A stretch of DNA of 64,000 nt from Durusdinium trenchii (GCA_963970005.1 CAXAMN010027528.1:138044-202043), one strand, 5' to 3'. Shown: positions 31,030 to 45,046, numbered from the stretch's first letter. Program-made: numbers and translations. The notes: generated by a model from the letters alone, not told the origin.

Positions 31030-34000
31030 GTTTGACGTTTGACCGGGTGGAAACAACGACACCCAAACGGACGGCGCCCCGAAGGGCTTCAGAATGATTC
31101 GGTGACTCCCACACCCCAAATGGCTTCTTCAGGCGGCTTCAGGGTTTGGTCGGGTCATAGCCCCCCTTTTTGGAGGTTCGGAGGAGGCATTTTTGAGTGA
31201 TCCACCAGGGCCTCCATAGCAGGGGTCCCCTCAAAAGCCTTCCCATTGCTTCGGGCGCTGATTTTCAGGGTGTATGTTTGGGTCGCTTTCGGCCGGGGCC
31301 GAAGGCCCGGGCCTTCTGGGCAAAACCTGACACTGACTTGATTATATAGCTTGTATGAATATAGTACAGAGATGTACAGAGACCATAGAAGGAAACGATA
31401 GGAAAAGCATGAAACATGACGTGTCTATGGGCCAGGAGATACAATCAGATACAGTAAACCTTTTTTGCAACAGCCCCACAACCAATGGCGATCATCTGGG
31501 ACTTTGAAGCAACTGTATGTGGACTTGCCGTGCAGCTGACCTGTGACGTGCAGCTGACTGGCCTGCGATGCGCACGTTCTTCTTGCGACCTGCACTGGTG
31601 TTTGTTCAGGTCACAAAAGCTTCGTGGAGCAAATGTGAAGTGCTCTATCAAGCTTGGCGCTCAGAACATGCAAGAAGTCATTCCTGCAGAGGGAACTCCT
31701 GGCGCAAATCAATGACTTGCGGGTATGTGTGTGTGTATATATATATATGTGTGTGTGTGTGAGGGGCACAACCAGTCAGCAGCCCAACATCAAGCTTCCA
31801 AGCTGTTACTTTTTGCTGTTCCACGTCGATTCATCACTGGCCCTGGTGGTGCTCCGAGAACTGCAAGCTCCTCCCATTGGGCCACCGCTTGGACCACGGA
31901 CACCCGCACCACCGCGTGCGCACCACCCGCACCACCACGGACCGGACCGAGGTCGCAGCAGTTCCTCCGGAGCTTCTTCCCCATGAAGCCGGTGCCCAAC
32001 CTCCAAGCGCATGGTGTGGGAGCTGAGGAACGGAGGCGAACCAGCCGGTGGTGTGCAACGGGGTGCAACGGTGTGGGTTTCGGTATGTTTCGGTTTCCTC
32101 CGGTGTCCTCGGCTTCTTGAACGGGCTGAGGATCCGAGTCGGAAAGGCCTTCAAAGGGGAACTTCATCACCCAAAGCATGGTTGGATCATGAAGGCGCGT
32201 TTTTCACCGTCTTGGGGTTTTACATTAGCCACGTCTTGGCCCATCGAGTGGAGTGCCATCCCTTTGCCATCGCACGCTTCGCTGCAAGCTGAAAAGCCTG
32301 CAGCATCATCTGGCCACAAAGAATCCTGTACGGTCCAAGTTTGGGGCAACTAGCAGCACCACCCAAAAGGGGTTGTCATTGGATGCTATTGAATGAAATA
32401 TACATCAGTCAGTCAGTCAGTGGATGTTTCAAGGGGATCCGTCTTCTATAAACCCCACTGGGTGGTCTTGGTGAAGTTCCATCACTGCCGCACCGAACGC
32501 TCCGCAACTCGCGGGCGATTTTTCATCTGAGATGAAGCACCCGAGTGGCCACTCGGTGTTTTGGCCGTGTTTTTTTCCTGCTCTCAAAGTGGTCAAGCAA
32601 ATCCGGAGGGGCACCCAGTTCACCATGAAATACAAGCACCGTCCTAGTCCGAGTCCTATTTGTTTGGGGTGAGTTTCACGGCGCTCCGCGCTACGGCATC
32701 GCCGTTGGTGCAGTGATGGGATGGATTTGTTTGGGGCGAAATTGCCTTGAAAGGTAGCAGAGTCTCAGTGGTAGCGCTGTCGATTGGCAGGGCTGGAATG
32801 AGTTTCTGGAAAGACGAATGGTGTTTGAGGTGTGCCAGCATGGGCTGCCGCCAGGAGCCTAGTGAGCCGTTCAACTGACAGAACAGATAATTTGGACTGT
32901 TCGCTCCGTGAAAGCAGCCCGACCAATCCGCTTTTTGAAACCCCAGACCCCTCCAGAGGATTCGGGTCCGATCCCTCTATATGGGGGTCCATGAGCATCT
33001 GGATGTTTATATACACTGGGGTGCCAAAAGTGAACACTGGATGAACAGAGTAAGAAGCGTAAACTTTAGGGTTCTTGAAGTATTGTGTGAAGGCGCAAAG
33101 CAAAAGATATGAGTTTCAGAGTCAGAGTCAGATGGTGCTAATCCAAGTGCCAAGTTCTGGACTACCAGGCCAGCGCCGGCCTTGCCTTTTATAATACGGT
33201 TCAGACAGCCATATGATCGATCAATTGAGTGAAGGATGAATAGGTATGATGGTCGGGTATGACTGCTTGCGCTTCAAAAAGCTCATATAAGGTTAATAAG
33301 GATATATATATATATGTATAAGGAGGGTCTACATGTTTTGCACATTGGCAACATGCTGGTATCCCACCAATTGCATGTGTTTTTTCTCTGGGCATGTCTC
33401 AAAAACCCGATGACCCTCCCAAAAACATGGTGATTTTCACCCATGTTCTTGTGATATATCACCACCGAGCTTCTGTTCCCGGTGAGTTATCACCGGGGTG
33501 ACGCCGTCGCTGTTCCGATCCCTCGCGTTTCAACGGGCCGCCGTTGTGGGCCCAGGCTTGGTCGGGCAACTGGGTCCGGGGCTCGATTGGGCGATGGCCC
33601 GCAGGGTTCATGGGTGGCCCAGGCTCCAGCCACACGGATGGCCACTGAGGGGTTGATGAACTGGCGGATGGGCGTTTTGGGGTAGACGGTAGACTCAATG
33701 TATAACAACCGGTCCAAATGAAGAGAGGTTTTACTTGGATTTACAATCCACATGTGACATGGTGGATAATAGGGGGATGCTTATGTATCAAGAATCTACA
33801 TAATGAAGTGAGGGTTCTTTAACTCCTGTTGCGATGGTGTGTGAGTCAGGTCGTCAGGTCCCCAGCCTCTTGTGGTTCCGAATGTTCCCAGCCTCTCTCC
33901 AGAGCCTCCCAACCTTATATAGTTTACACTCTGTGTAGGTTGGCGTTCTGCTAGAGAGCGGAGCAGATCTCTTTTGGGCGGCTGCCATTCTAAGAATCTT

Positions 34001-34944
34001 CCGGTATCCCAGTAGGAACTCTCAGGGAGGCGTAGGCAAGAGGCGGCGCACCGTCGAGGCTCATCTCGGAGTGTGAAGTGGTCCAGAATATATACGATGG
34101 AACACAAAAGGGATGCTATATCGGCGTGTCTTCAACTAGGCTCTCACTTTGACTTAAACACAGCATCACGTGACAAGTTGCTTAGACGGCCAGGCGCTCC
34201 AGAGTGCTTGGAACGAGGGCCAGGAGCGATCGCGGACCTTCAAACAGGATGCTGATGTACTGTATACAGAGGGTCCGGATTTCTTAGGGTTGAAAGAATG
34301 TGAATGAATGGGTTGGGTTTGACCACGTCTTTCTGACAGAGGTTGTCATTACTCTGCCAACGCTTGCCTGATCCTGCGCAGCTGTTGGACGGTGAGACCT
34401 CGTGTTCCAAAACACGCAACTGTGCCAACGCTTGCGGTTGTAGGGATGAATACAGCGTCTCCGGAATGCAGAGTCGGTTGCCACGTGTACCTTGCCCTTC
34501 TTTTGGGGCTCGTTCAACACCATTTGCACCCTACTGGGTTCGGTACCTGTACAGGGTGGACCGCGGTTCTTGGACGGGAACCCGAAGGCAATGGATGTTT
34601 CACGACCCGGGTCAAACCCCCTAGCCATGCCGCGTCTGTGAGTTGGCTCCCTGCAGGGCTTATTGTTCCAAAGCCTGTGACCGCAACTGCCAGGGTCGCT
34701 TTTTGGGAGGGAACGCCGTGCAGCACACCCGGATGAATCTGCTCCGTGGCAGGAGGGGAAAGGCATGGAGAAGGGCTTCAAAGGCGGAAACACACCGAGT
34801 CTGAGTCTGAGAGCTGTGTAAAAGTCCGCAGCTCACATTGTCCTGTAGTTCTGAATAGCTGTTGAAAGAAGAGCTACAGCAGTGCTGGGAGCTCTGGGCT
34901 AGTACGGTCCACAACGCCAAGACTGATAGGGTGTGTCCCTGCAG
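31030..34944. other. Non-coding stretch
   Basis: No gene supported. It holds a GT/TA microsatellite (31723-31760), a (CAGT)n run at about 32407-32422, a TA run near 33302-33317, and a GC-rich patch (31880-32110) open on both strands. Confidence 0.45.
31723..31760. repeat. GT/TA microsatellite
   Basis: TGTGTGTGTATATATATATATGTGTGTGTGTGTG-type run of alternating purine and pyrimidine bases. It follows directly after a possible tiny exon (RELLAQINDLR), which is too short to call. Confidence 0.85.
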
Positions 34945-36671
34945 GTGATGCAGGTGATGCGTTTTCTTCCGCTACATGAGCGCCGATTTGTAAAGCGGTT
35001 GGGAAGTTGGAGACTGGAAATAACTGGAACTCATTCACAGTCGGAAATGGATCTTCCAAAGAACCATGCCAGTACCACTTCCATGTTTTTCTTCCAGGGA
35101 GAGTACCATCATGGAGAGTTCCTTAGTCATCTTAGTCCTTTTTTGGAGAAGATCAACTCCATTAGCTCATGAACCTCATCACGGTCTACCTCCTCCAGGC
35201 GATCCCAGCGTGGCGGGTGCGCCCATGCCGGGTGCGCCCATGCCGGGTGCGCCCATGCCCATGCCGGGTGCGCCCATGCCGGGCGGCCCGGGCCCATGCC
35301 CTGGCGGCTTTGGCAAAGGGAAGGCGCGGCTGGGTGGTGACTGGGGTGGAAGAATTTGGAAGTCATCCTCCAGAAGATTGAGTATCGAATGAGGATCATC
35401 AGGCAAGATGGACAACGAACAAAGCCTGTAGTCACCGTCCTCCCAAGACTGCAGAAACAGCACATCAAGTAGTGAGTGCTGGGGACCATCTTAGGCGGGT
35501 GCTAAAAAGGAGCGACTCTTCCTTAACGGTCCTTTCCATACATCCCTACCTACCCGTTCACGCGTCTTTGGTGTGTGACCCGTGTGAAGGAACACGGGCG
35601 ATCCCCAAGACCGCAAGGTTAAGCAGATGCTTCAAGCTGTTCTTGCTAGCGCATGTGAAGGGTTAGAAGAGCTTCAGGGTTCAGCTGGCCAAACCCCCAG
35701 ACATCTTGTGTCAGAAGAGTCGCAGCCTCCTGAGCCGAACGAAGAGCCGAGCCTCGTTCGCCTCGTTCGCCGAGTAGCCGAGTCTCCGAGACGTCACACA
35801 TGTCGAGTCGCCAGGGCAAAGGCAAGAGTCCAGGCACCGGTCGGGTTCAAGGAGGGTGTGGGAGAGGGCCTGAGGGCCTGGGCTCAGCAAAAAAAGCAGT
35901 TTGAGATTATGAATAAGACCTCCCCAATATGAAGAGGCTTTTTCACCTCTGGGCTTGGGGCTCTTATTCATCAACAGTCTAGGAGTCTAGGGTTATATAA
36001 TCGATAGAAAGACCAGTGATTTCTCACTGTGGTTGGTTCGGTGAGAGTCATGAAGCTAAAGCGGGCGCAGTAGGAGCTGATGACTACACAAGTTTGTATG
36101 AATTGCTGGCTGTACAATAGGATTGCAGTACGGTGCGAACTGCCCCATCACATGACGTGGTGGTGAATCCAGGAAGATGTTCTTCCCTTTCCGCTGCTTC
36201 AGAACATGGATTGGTCATCTCAGCCAGGCAAAGGAAAGGAGGCCAAGGGCATGAGCCCTATGGACGGTGCCATGGGCCCAATGGGCGGTACCATGGGCCC
36301 AATGGGTGCCATGGGCTCGGGACTCCCAGATTCCGCCTGGGGTGGAGCGCCCACGGCCCGTCTGGGCTGCGTGATGCTGGGCCGAACCAAGCAACCCACA
36401 TCAACTAACCAACATCACTATCCGTCCAAGCCTTCCCATCAACCCATCATGCATGCGAGACGAAAGAATCGCAGCTGAAGTCGCCCAGGGTCCCAAACAC
36501 CGGATCCTCCGGGGTGTCTATGAGTTCTCACCGCACGGTGTCTATTCGGTGGATCGCGCTCCAGTCGTCGTCGATTTCGGTTCCGACCTTCAGTGTCTTC
36601 TGTTCATCGCGCGGCTGAAAAAGAATCCGATCAGAATACCAAAAACGTACGGTTCGGACGACACGGGGTGA
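34945..36671 (+). CDS. Candidate multi-exon gene with Gly/Met/Pro-rich segments
   Basis: Several exon-like segments lie in the same orientation: 34945-35040 (VMQVMRFLPLHERRFVKRLG after CCCTGCAG), 35098-35169 (GEYHHGEFLSHLSPFLEKI after TTTTTCTTCCAG), 35199-35334 (M-P-G-A-P repeats ending GFGKGK, after CCTCCTCCAG), 35356-35478 (NLEVILQKIEYRMRII..VVTVLPRLQKQHIK), 35600-35700 (DRKVKQMLQAVLASACEGLEE), 36206-36360 (MDWSSQPGKGKEAKGMSPMD then G-P-M-G repeats, after TTCCGCTGCTTCAG) and 36453-36671 (HRILRGVYEFSPHGVYSVDR). Polypyrimidine-AG borders and protein-like reading support exons. Donors are mostly unclear, the joining order is unproven, and the segments could belong to more than one gene. No family is recognised. 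Confidence 0.33.
35210..35300. repeat. 15-bp tandem repeat encoding M-P-G-A-P
   Basis: Five or so copies of GGGTGCGCCCATGCC with small length variants. All variants keep the reading frame, which suggests selection as protein. It lies inside an exon-like segment of the candidate gene at 34945-36671. Confidence 0.7.
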
Positions 36672-37990
36672 GAAGTGGGGTCAGCCCCGATGTGTCACGA
36701 TGCACTTCCTCCGACCTCTTCCAGTCCTCTCCCTGACCGTCCCGGTCTCCACGACCGTCCGGTGCGTCCGTGGCCCCGGTCTCCATCGGTCTCCGGGTCT
36801 CCCTCCGGTGCACCGGTCCACCGTGGCACCGGTCCCTGAAGGTGCGGAGCGGATGCACAGCATGAGGAGCGAGGAGGCGGCCAAATCCGGTGACGAGCCA
36901 GGTTGGCCAGCCAGGTAAAATGGTTTCGGAATGTTTTAGATATGATATGATAGATCCTTCAACCTGTACTTCCTGAATTTTTCGAAGTGGAAAAGCACGG
37001 AACACCCATGCGAGAGTCACCCCGAGATCCGCCGGTGTGGTGAGATCCGTGTCCGAACGATCACATCATATCCCATCGCATGGCCTCCGGAGTTCATGTC
37101 CCACGGTGCGCGGGCTGTGCATGCAATTTCTCCACGAGGGCGGGGCGGGGCTGTTGAGAAGAACACGTGGAGTTTGCCCACAGTCTCCTCTATATGAGAC
37201 CTGGACTCCATGACACGTGGGCCCAATGAAACAAGGTACCCCATGTACCTCCTGAAGTCCTCAAACAAGATCCGATCCGTGAGAAGTACAGAGTAACACA
37301 GAGCTCCTCCTATGTCATGCAGAGTCTCGGAGCTGGAGCGTGAGACGCACGAAGCTCAGATCTGCGCTTTCCAATCACGAGCTTCAAATGCCTATTCTTG
37401 AGATGCCGAGATACCCTTTTGGAACATCTCAGCCCCAGGCTGATGGATTTCGGAAAAGGAACTCCAATCTTTAAAAAAACGACTTGCACGTCTATTTCTA
37501 TATATATTTCACGTCTATTTCTGACACTCCCAGGATACAATCAGCCTCGCAGAAATGCACCTCTTTTCTTTTTTTGTGTCGGAAGCCTCTCGCCCCACCA
37601 GCGAGGCGCGGCATCGGTTCGGTTGCGCGAGCGCTCGTTGATCGTCCGAAAGGGTCGGGGGTGCCGAAGTTGGAGGGTTTCGGATGGGTTTGATCTGGGA
37701 TTAATAGGGGATCAGGACCCAAGCTTTCAAGTTGGATGAGGAGGGGTTTTCGGGTTTGGTTGGAACATCCTTGGATGTTTTTCTTTTGGGGGGCGTATTG
37801 TGGAAATAGACGGAAAGGATCGGAAAGGCCTATTGTGTTTGACCGGAATGTGAACATCTATTGGCAAATGGCATGGACACCATGATTTTCCGAGATATAA
37901 ATATAGGCAAATGCAAATAATTAGCATGAGTATCATGAGTCAATATACCATTTGCAAATATGGCTGTGGGTCAACACCCGGGAACGCTGG

Positions 37991-38030
37991 AGGTCAACCT
38001 ACCAGACAGGAGGTCAACCTACCAGATACA
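37991..38030. repeat. 20-bp tandem duplication
   Basis: AGGTCAACCTACCAGACAGG is followed directly by a copy differing only in the last few bases. Confidence 0.9.
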
Positions 38031-40790
38031 GTAGATAGCCAGTTCTTGTCCCTTTTAGTCTCAAGACAGTCTGTCGGAGTGACCCTCGCTCCATCATCGT
38101 GCGGTCATCGTGCTCTCTTCGCATATCAAGCAACTGTTGGGTTTAACATGTTGTGGTTTGTTGTAGCGTGTGTTCTGGTGTTAGAATCGATGGTGTCAAT
38201 GCAGAAACCTGTGAAACCTTGGCCAATCTTCAACGGTAAAGGGGCCCAGCCAGGTTTTTTTCACTATGCGGACTAGCAACGATAGAGGAACACTCAAAAA
38301 CATTTGAAACCAACAAGAATGAAACACATTGAAACACGACTTAGACTTATATAGCTGACCAGAATGCCACTGATGCATCAGCACATGAATGGCTCTGACA
38401 TCCAAAACCAGCAACAAAGGCTCTTGAATTCCTCCCTCCCTCCCTATCTCTCTCTCTCTTGCTAAAGCCTCATCAACTGTTTGAAGTTTGTCAGCCAGCC
38501 TAAGATCATATTCTTTATCTCTTTATCCCTTTCGCCACCCATGGCTGCCAAGAGAAACACGGCTGGGGAAACTAAGCACTGGTATATATCTGGCACTGGT
38601 TGACAGAATTCAAGCTTGCTTCGTCAACTTGTCTTCAGTCCTTAATACTTAACTTACTTAACAAACCATGAAAAAGAAGAAGGCACTTCAATCTACTTGT
38701 ATGGGGCAACATTTCCACTAGCATCCCTCCGATAGCGCCCTCATTCTGACATAAGATTGTTGCTGCTGCTGTTCTTACCTGCCTCCTTGCATACGTACTC
38801 CTCTTTAGTGGAGGCCAGAGCTTGGCGCCACTTGCCACAGCCCTGTCTTCGGCCCCTCGTTGCGCCTCTCGTTGCGCCTCGTCAGGCCCGCGACGACGAC
38901 GACGAGACCAGCGGGTGCGACGCGGGGTCAGTCCATGGGGTCGGTGAGTGGAGACCGTATCGTCGGTAGGTCACCAAGGGTCTCCTGGTTTTGGCTCCAC
39001 AGCCAGCCATGTACCGCACGTACGTTTGTTTTCAGATGCCAGCAGGTGAAACCTGCTTGCTACTGTGTGTTGCAGCTGTTCAACACACTTGGGCAGTTGG
39101 ATGATTTGCATGTCTTCCTGAACAAAAGGCCGTGGCAATAGCCATAGAATTTCCTCACTGGATTGTTAATTCTCGCAGGAACATGAGGTATACGGTATAT
39201 AATAGATGTATATAGATATACTGTATACACCCTATAGCTTTGAGTTGGACCATCAAAAGAATTGGTTGACCTGGTTTTAAAAGTCCCAAATCCGTAAACC
39301 GCTGCGAGTTTGTCACTTCAAAACGCCGGACTCGCAAGCGCGTCTCAGACATGTCATAAGAAACTACTCCTGGAGTGGTTGATTTATCTTGAATTCAGGG
39401 GTCAATGTGGGTATGTATTTTTTTTGGGAGGTGGCTTTCTGGCCCCCTGGCCCAAAGGTTTTTGGTCTGTTTCCTTTCTTGCAGGGGGTCTTTGAGAGGT
39501 CCACCTATTTTAAGACACACCCATGTAGGCATGTAGTCTAGTCCAGAGTGTTGTCCAATGCGTCAAAGAGAGAAAGCTAACCAGCTTCAGGATGGATTGT
39601 TTTGGAGCTTTAGGTCCCACCAGATATCCCATATATATCCTATACCATTCTACGGCTGCCCCCCCCCGTTTTCCTCGTCTCGTTTCAAACAAAAACCTGC
39701 TGGTAACTCGTCGGTCGCTCGTCGGAGCGTGTCCGAGCACTCCAGGTATCGCCATGCCTTCCGTCGCTACACCCGACAGCAAATCATCGAGGCGCCGCTC
39801 GGGTCGTCTTCAAAAATTGCGAATGAGATAAGATCCAAATGGGGAAGCCCTTCCCCTTCTGATGGCTACCTCTTTGGATGAATCTCATCGAGAATGGAGT
39901 AACTGATGAGGTGGAAATGAGGTCAGTTCGACCTCATTTGACTGGGTGTTGGTGATTTTAAAAAACTAAAGAACACGACTGAAAGGAGGTTTTCAGGACC
40001 AGTTTTCCTGGGTCAGACTGGACTCTGTGATTGTTGGTTTGGGAATCACGGCTGATGTGTCTTGTTTGCAAATTTGATGGATCAGATTTAGATTTGATGG
40101 ATCAGGATGCGGAAAAACCCGCAAGCGGATTGGAACCGAAACAACCAATTGCTCTCCACCGAATCCGGGCACGAAGCAACACATAGGATTTGGGGATCCG
40201 GGTCCCCCCCTGATCGGTGGAGGTTTGGTCCGTTTCCACCCTGCGAACTGGAGGGCCCATGGTATGGATTCTTATATTTTATATTCCTTTATCAAATTTT
40301 GATGTCCACAGTCCATGAGTGGTTGAGTTTAACATACCACTCTGCCGCCCGCTCCCTCTTTTTGCTGCCCACATGCAAACGTGGGGCAACACAGTTAACA
40401 TTTGGATGGATCTCACTCTAGAATTTTATTCTCCGCTCAGATTTGTGGAAAGATGGAGCTGGTCGAGAAGCCGGAGAGCTACAAGAAGCTGGCTGCTCAG
40501 TGATGTTTGTACCCACGGGCCACGTAAAAAATCTGCGCAGTTCGGTATGTTTATGGTTATGCGCGAAACACACGCGAACAACACATTTAAAAAACGTGTT
40601 GATATCACAGATTTCCATGGCGCAGGTACCAATGGAACATGAATTTCCAGGGTCGGCGGGGCTTTTGGGATGTTGTTTTGCCACACCGGTCGGCGCCTGT
40701 AGCGACTCGGTCGGCGCCCAGTGATGCTGCTGTATCCGTGACATGTTTTTCCCTTACGAGAAGCAGAGTCTCTTTTGAGTGGCGAAGCAT

Positions 40791-40828
40791 GTGCATATAT
40801 ACTATGGATGTGCATATATACTATGGAT
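40791..40828. repeat. 19-bp tandem duplication
   Basis: GTGCATATATACTATGGAT occurs twice without interruption. Confidence 0.9.
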
Positions 40829-42662
40829 GTGCAGTATGCGAATCTTTAGGGTCTTTGGTTGCTAAATGTGTGCAGTTTTTAAGCCTCATGTTCTGGCTCT
40901 TTTACTATTGGCTACATGTGCTTTGTTTCTAGGTCGAAGTAGTCGCAGTTTTTTTTCATTATCTCCCTCAGTCGGTGTTTGTTGTTTGTTTGTTTTGGTT
41001 TGTGTATGTTTGTGTTAATTCGGTTGGTTTGTTATTTTTTGTTTGTGTGTTTGTTTGTTTATTTGAGTCTTTCTTTGCTTACTCGCTTGCTTCTTTGTTT
41101 GTGTTGCTTGCCTCTTCATTGTTCTCTGGCAGTGGTCTTTTCCCTTACTTGTAAGTGCATCAACATCTCCGTACAGTGATTATACATCCATCTCAGAACT
41201 CTTGGCTCAACTGTCAACGACCGCCAAAGAAAATCTTAAGGCAACCCACCTTTATAGTGTTGTGGTGTATTGTTCGTTCGTAGTCTTGCACTGCCAAAGC
41301 CCCCCCCTCTTTAGGCAACCCCCCGATTCCAACCCCCCAGCACAGTGCTGTAAGGATCGAAGCGGATGTTGGCCTCTTCAGCCATCAGCCCAACAAGGCG
41401 CTTTTTCGTGTTTCTTTTAAACTATGAGGCAGCACGGGATTGATATGAGTCTGAAGATCAGGTTGTCTCACATAGGGATTCAATTCTCTGTTTTCGTAGC
41501 ATTTTTCTTCGGGAAGACCGATCGATGGCTGGGGAGCCAAGCTCAGCACAGACCTGAACCACGGTGGATGATATGAGCACAACAGTATGTGACTGGTCCA
41601 TGAAGGAGCACAACAGTTCAATTTGCATGGGTGCATGTGTGAACACTGGTCGTTTGATCCAAATCGTTGTTTGTCCGCTTGTCTCTCACGACTGGACAAC
41701 TGGGCAAGGTGTCATTCTGGTCAAGCTGGTCTCGGTTCGGAAACAGGGCCTTGAACAGGTGGTGCAGCGTCCACCACGCGCATCAGTTGAGCAAAACTCG
41801 GGAATTTGGCGAAAGAATGGTCGGACGGGCCTCCGGTCCATTCTGCGGTACCTCGTTCGCTACATCGCTACCGAAGGAGCGGTACCATAGGCTGGCTGGC
41901 ATATCTGCCATCGGGTGAAGGGTCTTGGTGGGGATGCACCGTTTCAGTGTTCCAGATGCGTCCGCTGCGTCCGCAGTGCCCGCACGACACCGCAGAGCCG
42001 AGTCTGTGAGACGAGTCGGCCGCAGAAGAGCATGGATGTCGGAGTCACGGCTTTTGAAACATCCGCACCGTGTAGTTGTCTAGGACGCAAGAGGAGTAGT
42101 TGGAGCACGGCGTGGAGTAGTGGGATGGGTTGGGATGTTAACCTTCGCTTGTAAGATCTTCTAAGTGCACATCCATACATTGATCATCACCGCGAGCGGC
42201 GCAGTTAGAACAATCCGCCGGGATGCCTGTGATGAAAAATCGCAGTCCGTCGTTCGAATGTAGACTCTTGATGAAAAAGCAATTATGGATTTTACAACCA
42301 TGTGAAACCTCTGAAGAGGCCTGGGGGGGGTTGACTTTTCAAGAGTCTACTAATAGCGAGACTGCCGCGTTGGACTGGAGTCCCTTTGACTCTTAGCTGC
42401 TGTTGAAGTGAATTGGACAGATCGATGTTCAGATTACCTGCCGCCGTGTAGGCCAACCATGGCAGCACAGGCAACACTGGGTTCTCCAACCCACGATGTT
42501 TGCACACCGACGAAGAGAAGATCTGCAAAGCGCGGGTGTAACAGATATCAGCGCTCGCCCTCGCACACCTTGAGAGTTGTGGCATGTTTTGATGTGTTCT
42601 GTATCAGCCAGGACTCCGAGTCCGGAGCACATGTGTCATCAAAACATCCATCAGGGCGACCC

Positions 42663-42733
42663 CTAAGGGGTGTCTGATGACCCCTTAGAGGGTATACGGG
42701 GTGTCCATTAACCATGCCTTAGGGCCCTGGTAA
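42663..42733. repeat. Dispersed repeat family A, copy 2
   Basis: Same ordered blocks as copy 1 at 11538-11611: AGGGGTGTCT, CCCTTAGAGG, GGGGTGTCCATTAACCA, CCTTAGGGCCCTGGT. It differs by substitutions and small indels. No open frame, and likely a small non-autonomous element. Confidence 0.6.
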
Positions 42734-43288
42734 ATCCTGTAATTGAAACGGGGTTTATATGATTTTATGAATCCATGAGCCCTGGATGGTGAGGTTCCCA
42801 TGATCCCTTTACTGACTCACACAGGACCACCGAGTTGGCAGAATCCGACTAATTCAGACAGACTCTGTTCAAGTATCAGATCTTCGAGTGTTCTCCCATC
42901 ATCTCTCATCCGAAATTCATTCATCCAGTCCCATTCAGACGCTCCGTGAGTGAAAACAGCCCCACCCAGACGCTCCAAACAGCCCTTGCCCCACAAAACC
43001 TAGGGATTGGTTCGACCCAGACCCCTCCAGAAAATTCGGGATCCGGCCCCTCCATATTGTGAGGTTCCAGGGTTGCGTCTGGCACTGGGCACTTCCCTTT
43101 GCCCTCCCAAACCTCCAGAAATTGCGACTCGACTTGGCTTCACCGGCCGAAACCGACTCGACGCCCCGTCGCTGTCGCCGCCACCGTCCGGGCTCTGTTG
43201 GGCGCCGTGGAGGATTGGGCGCCGTTGCCCACGCCCATGGGGTCCTTCTTGGGCTCTGAAAGTCGGAGGAGAGACGAGAGTGATGAGA

Positions 43289-43403
43289 GGAGCAAGGGAC
43301 TAAGGACGCTACGAACGTAGCTCCTGGCATTACTACTAGTAGCAAGAAGCTACGAACGTAGCAAGGTGCATCGCTACGAACGGAGCAAGGACGCTACTAG
43401 TGA
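43289..43403. repeat. GCTACTAG/AGCAAG repeat cluster, copy 1
   Basis: Irregular array of GGAGCAAGGACGCTAC, AGCAAGAAGCTACGAAC and CATCGCTACGAAC words. The same words recur in the same style at 63931-64000, 20 kb away, so this is a dispersed short-repeat family rather than a local accident. Confidence 0.7.
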
Positions 43404-45046
43404 CGTCTTTAGACCAAGCTCGTGGACATCCATGGGCGAGGTTGGGCGAGGTTAGTGGTCACTGCGAAAAACCGAAAAGGCGGAGAATAGAATAGCTTTA
43501 ACATGCTTTAACATGTTTTTAAAGCTTCTTTTTTGGGAATGGGTTTCTCCACATAAAAAAAGAACTGGTGAATCAACCGCTCGGGGGGGGGGGGTCAGCC
43601 ACGGGTAAACCGCCCAGTGACGATCAGACCGGAACGCAAACCCGCAGAGCGACGCAGGGGGGAAAACGGACTTGGTTCCCAACTACCCCTTCTATTTGAC
43701 ACACCCATTCTATCCGGGCAGGATCAGGATTCTATCCGGGTGTACTGTGTACAGTTCGTGTCTTTTTGAGGCGCTTTCAGATTGGATCCTTGGAAGTCCA
43801 ATGTCCATCGCCAGCTTTGGTCGTCCATCGCCTGGGATCGGTTATCCCACCTTGCGTTAATGGGATCGGTGGGATCGGTGTGTGCTTCATGATTCACCAG
43901 GTTGGTGCGCATCCTTTTTTGGGGGAGCAGAATGGATGTCTCGGAGGCCAAACACCATCAAACACCGTCAAAACACATGGTTTTTCATCACCACTAGGTC
44001 TGACATGTGCGTGTCGTCGGCCTTGGACGAGCCGCACAGCTCGAGCCTGGCCGGCGCATGGACCGACCATGTGCCCGGCCAGGACCGACGCGAGCGATAC
44101 GCCGGACGAATCCGAGAGCCGAGCCTATGCGAGCAAGAAGGCGCCCCACGGCTCCTTCGAGGGCTGGAGACTGGGAGAACCTGGGAGACGAGGTCGTCCA
44201 CTGCGGAGACGTTTTCGCTTCGGTTTTTAGGGATGGAGACTTTCCTTTTTTTTCAGATTTTATTGATGTGGGGGGGTGGATTGTTGGAAGCTGATGGGTC
44301 TGATTCCCACATGTTGGGACTTCGTCCAACACGTGTTTTCTTTTTTGGGGTTCGTCCAACACGTGTCCCGGGTCGGTCGCAGGTGGCTCTGAAACATGAA
44401 TGACGCCTGAACAGACCACATGATTGAGGAAGATCATTGAGGAAGCCCACTGGTTGTGACATGAATCGAGTGGAATCTGTAGGAATTGTATGGAATTGTT
44501 GTTCTTTTCCCAGGTCCAGAGAGGCAAATCCAAGATGAGCCGCTTTGAGTGTTTCAAAGGTCTGTGTTAGTGATGTGTGAGAGAGAAAAGTTGCACTTGG
44601 AAGAGTTCTTCTACTCAATCCACCACCGGGGCAGGGATCCATATTTGATCATATTGTGGATATATCTGGACTCTGTACCTACGTTGACAGGGCTGATACG
44701 CTTGATTCCTTACACTTTATATAAGCGGCAGCTCCAATACCGAGCCTGAATTACTGTGGAGATACGAGGTTTCTGAGCTTTCCCATCCAATATACTATCC
44801 CATCATGTCCCATCTGTCTTATTTTGGTGGCTCACACTGGGAATCTCTTGCATTGCCCCCCTCATTGCCACTGTTCCATCCACTTCTCAGAAAAGAACAA
44901 CAACGGTCTCTGATATGTTGGGTTCCAGGTATTTCCAGGATCCAATCACATTCCTCTCAAAAAGGTCTGAATGTGTGAAGGAGTACCCCCTTGATGCTCC
45001 AAAGGATGCTCCACTGGTCGACCTGGTCGACCTCAGACATCTTCAG
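43404..45046. other. Non-coding flank of the giant element
   Basis: No gene supported. A GC-rich patch at 44000-44230 is open on both strands. It includes an 11-G run near 43586. Confidence 0.45.

Larger units (their letters stand above)
36672..43288. other. Non-coding stretch with short repeats
   Basis: No gene firmly supported. It holds a 20-bp tandem at 37991-38030, a 19-bp tandem at 40791-40828, a TTTG-rich tract at about 40975-41110, and dispersed repeat A copy 2 (42663-42733). A GC-rich patch at 36700-36880 is open on both strands. A frame at 41700-41890 is mildly protein-like but has no clear borders. Confidence 0.45.

Noticed and set aside
44000-44230. GC-rich island as an exon
   Set aside because: Open in several frames on both strands. 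No frame stands out.
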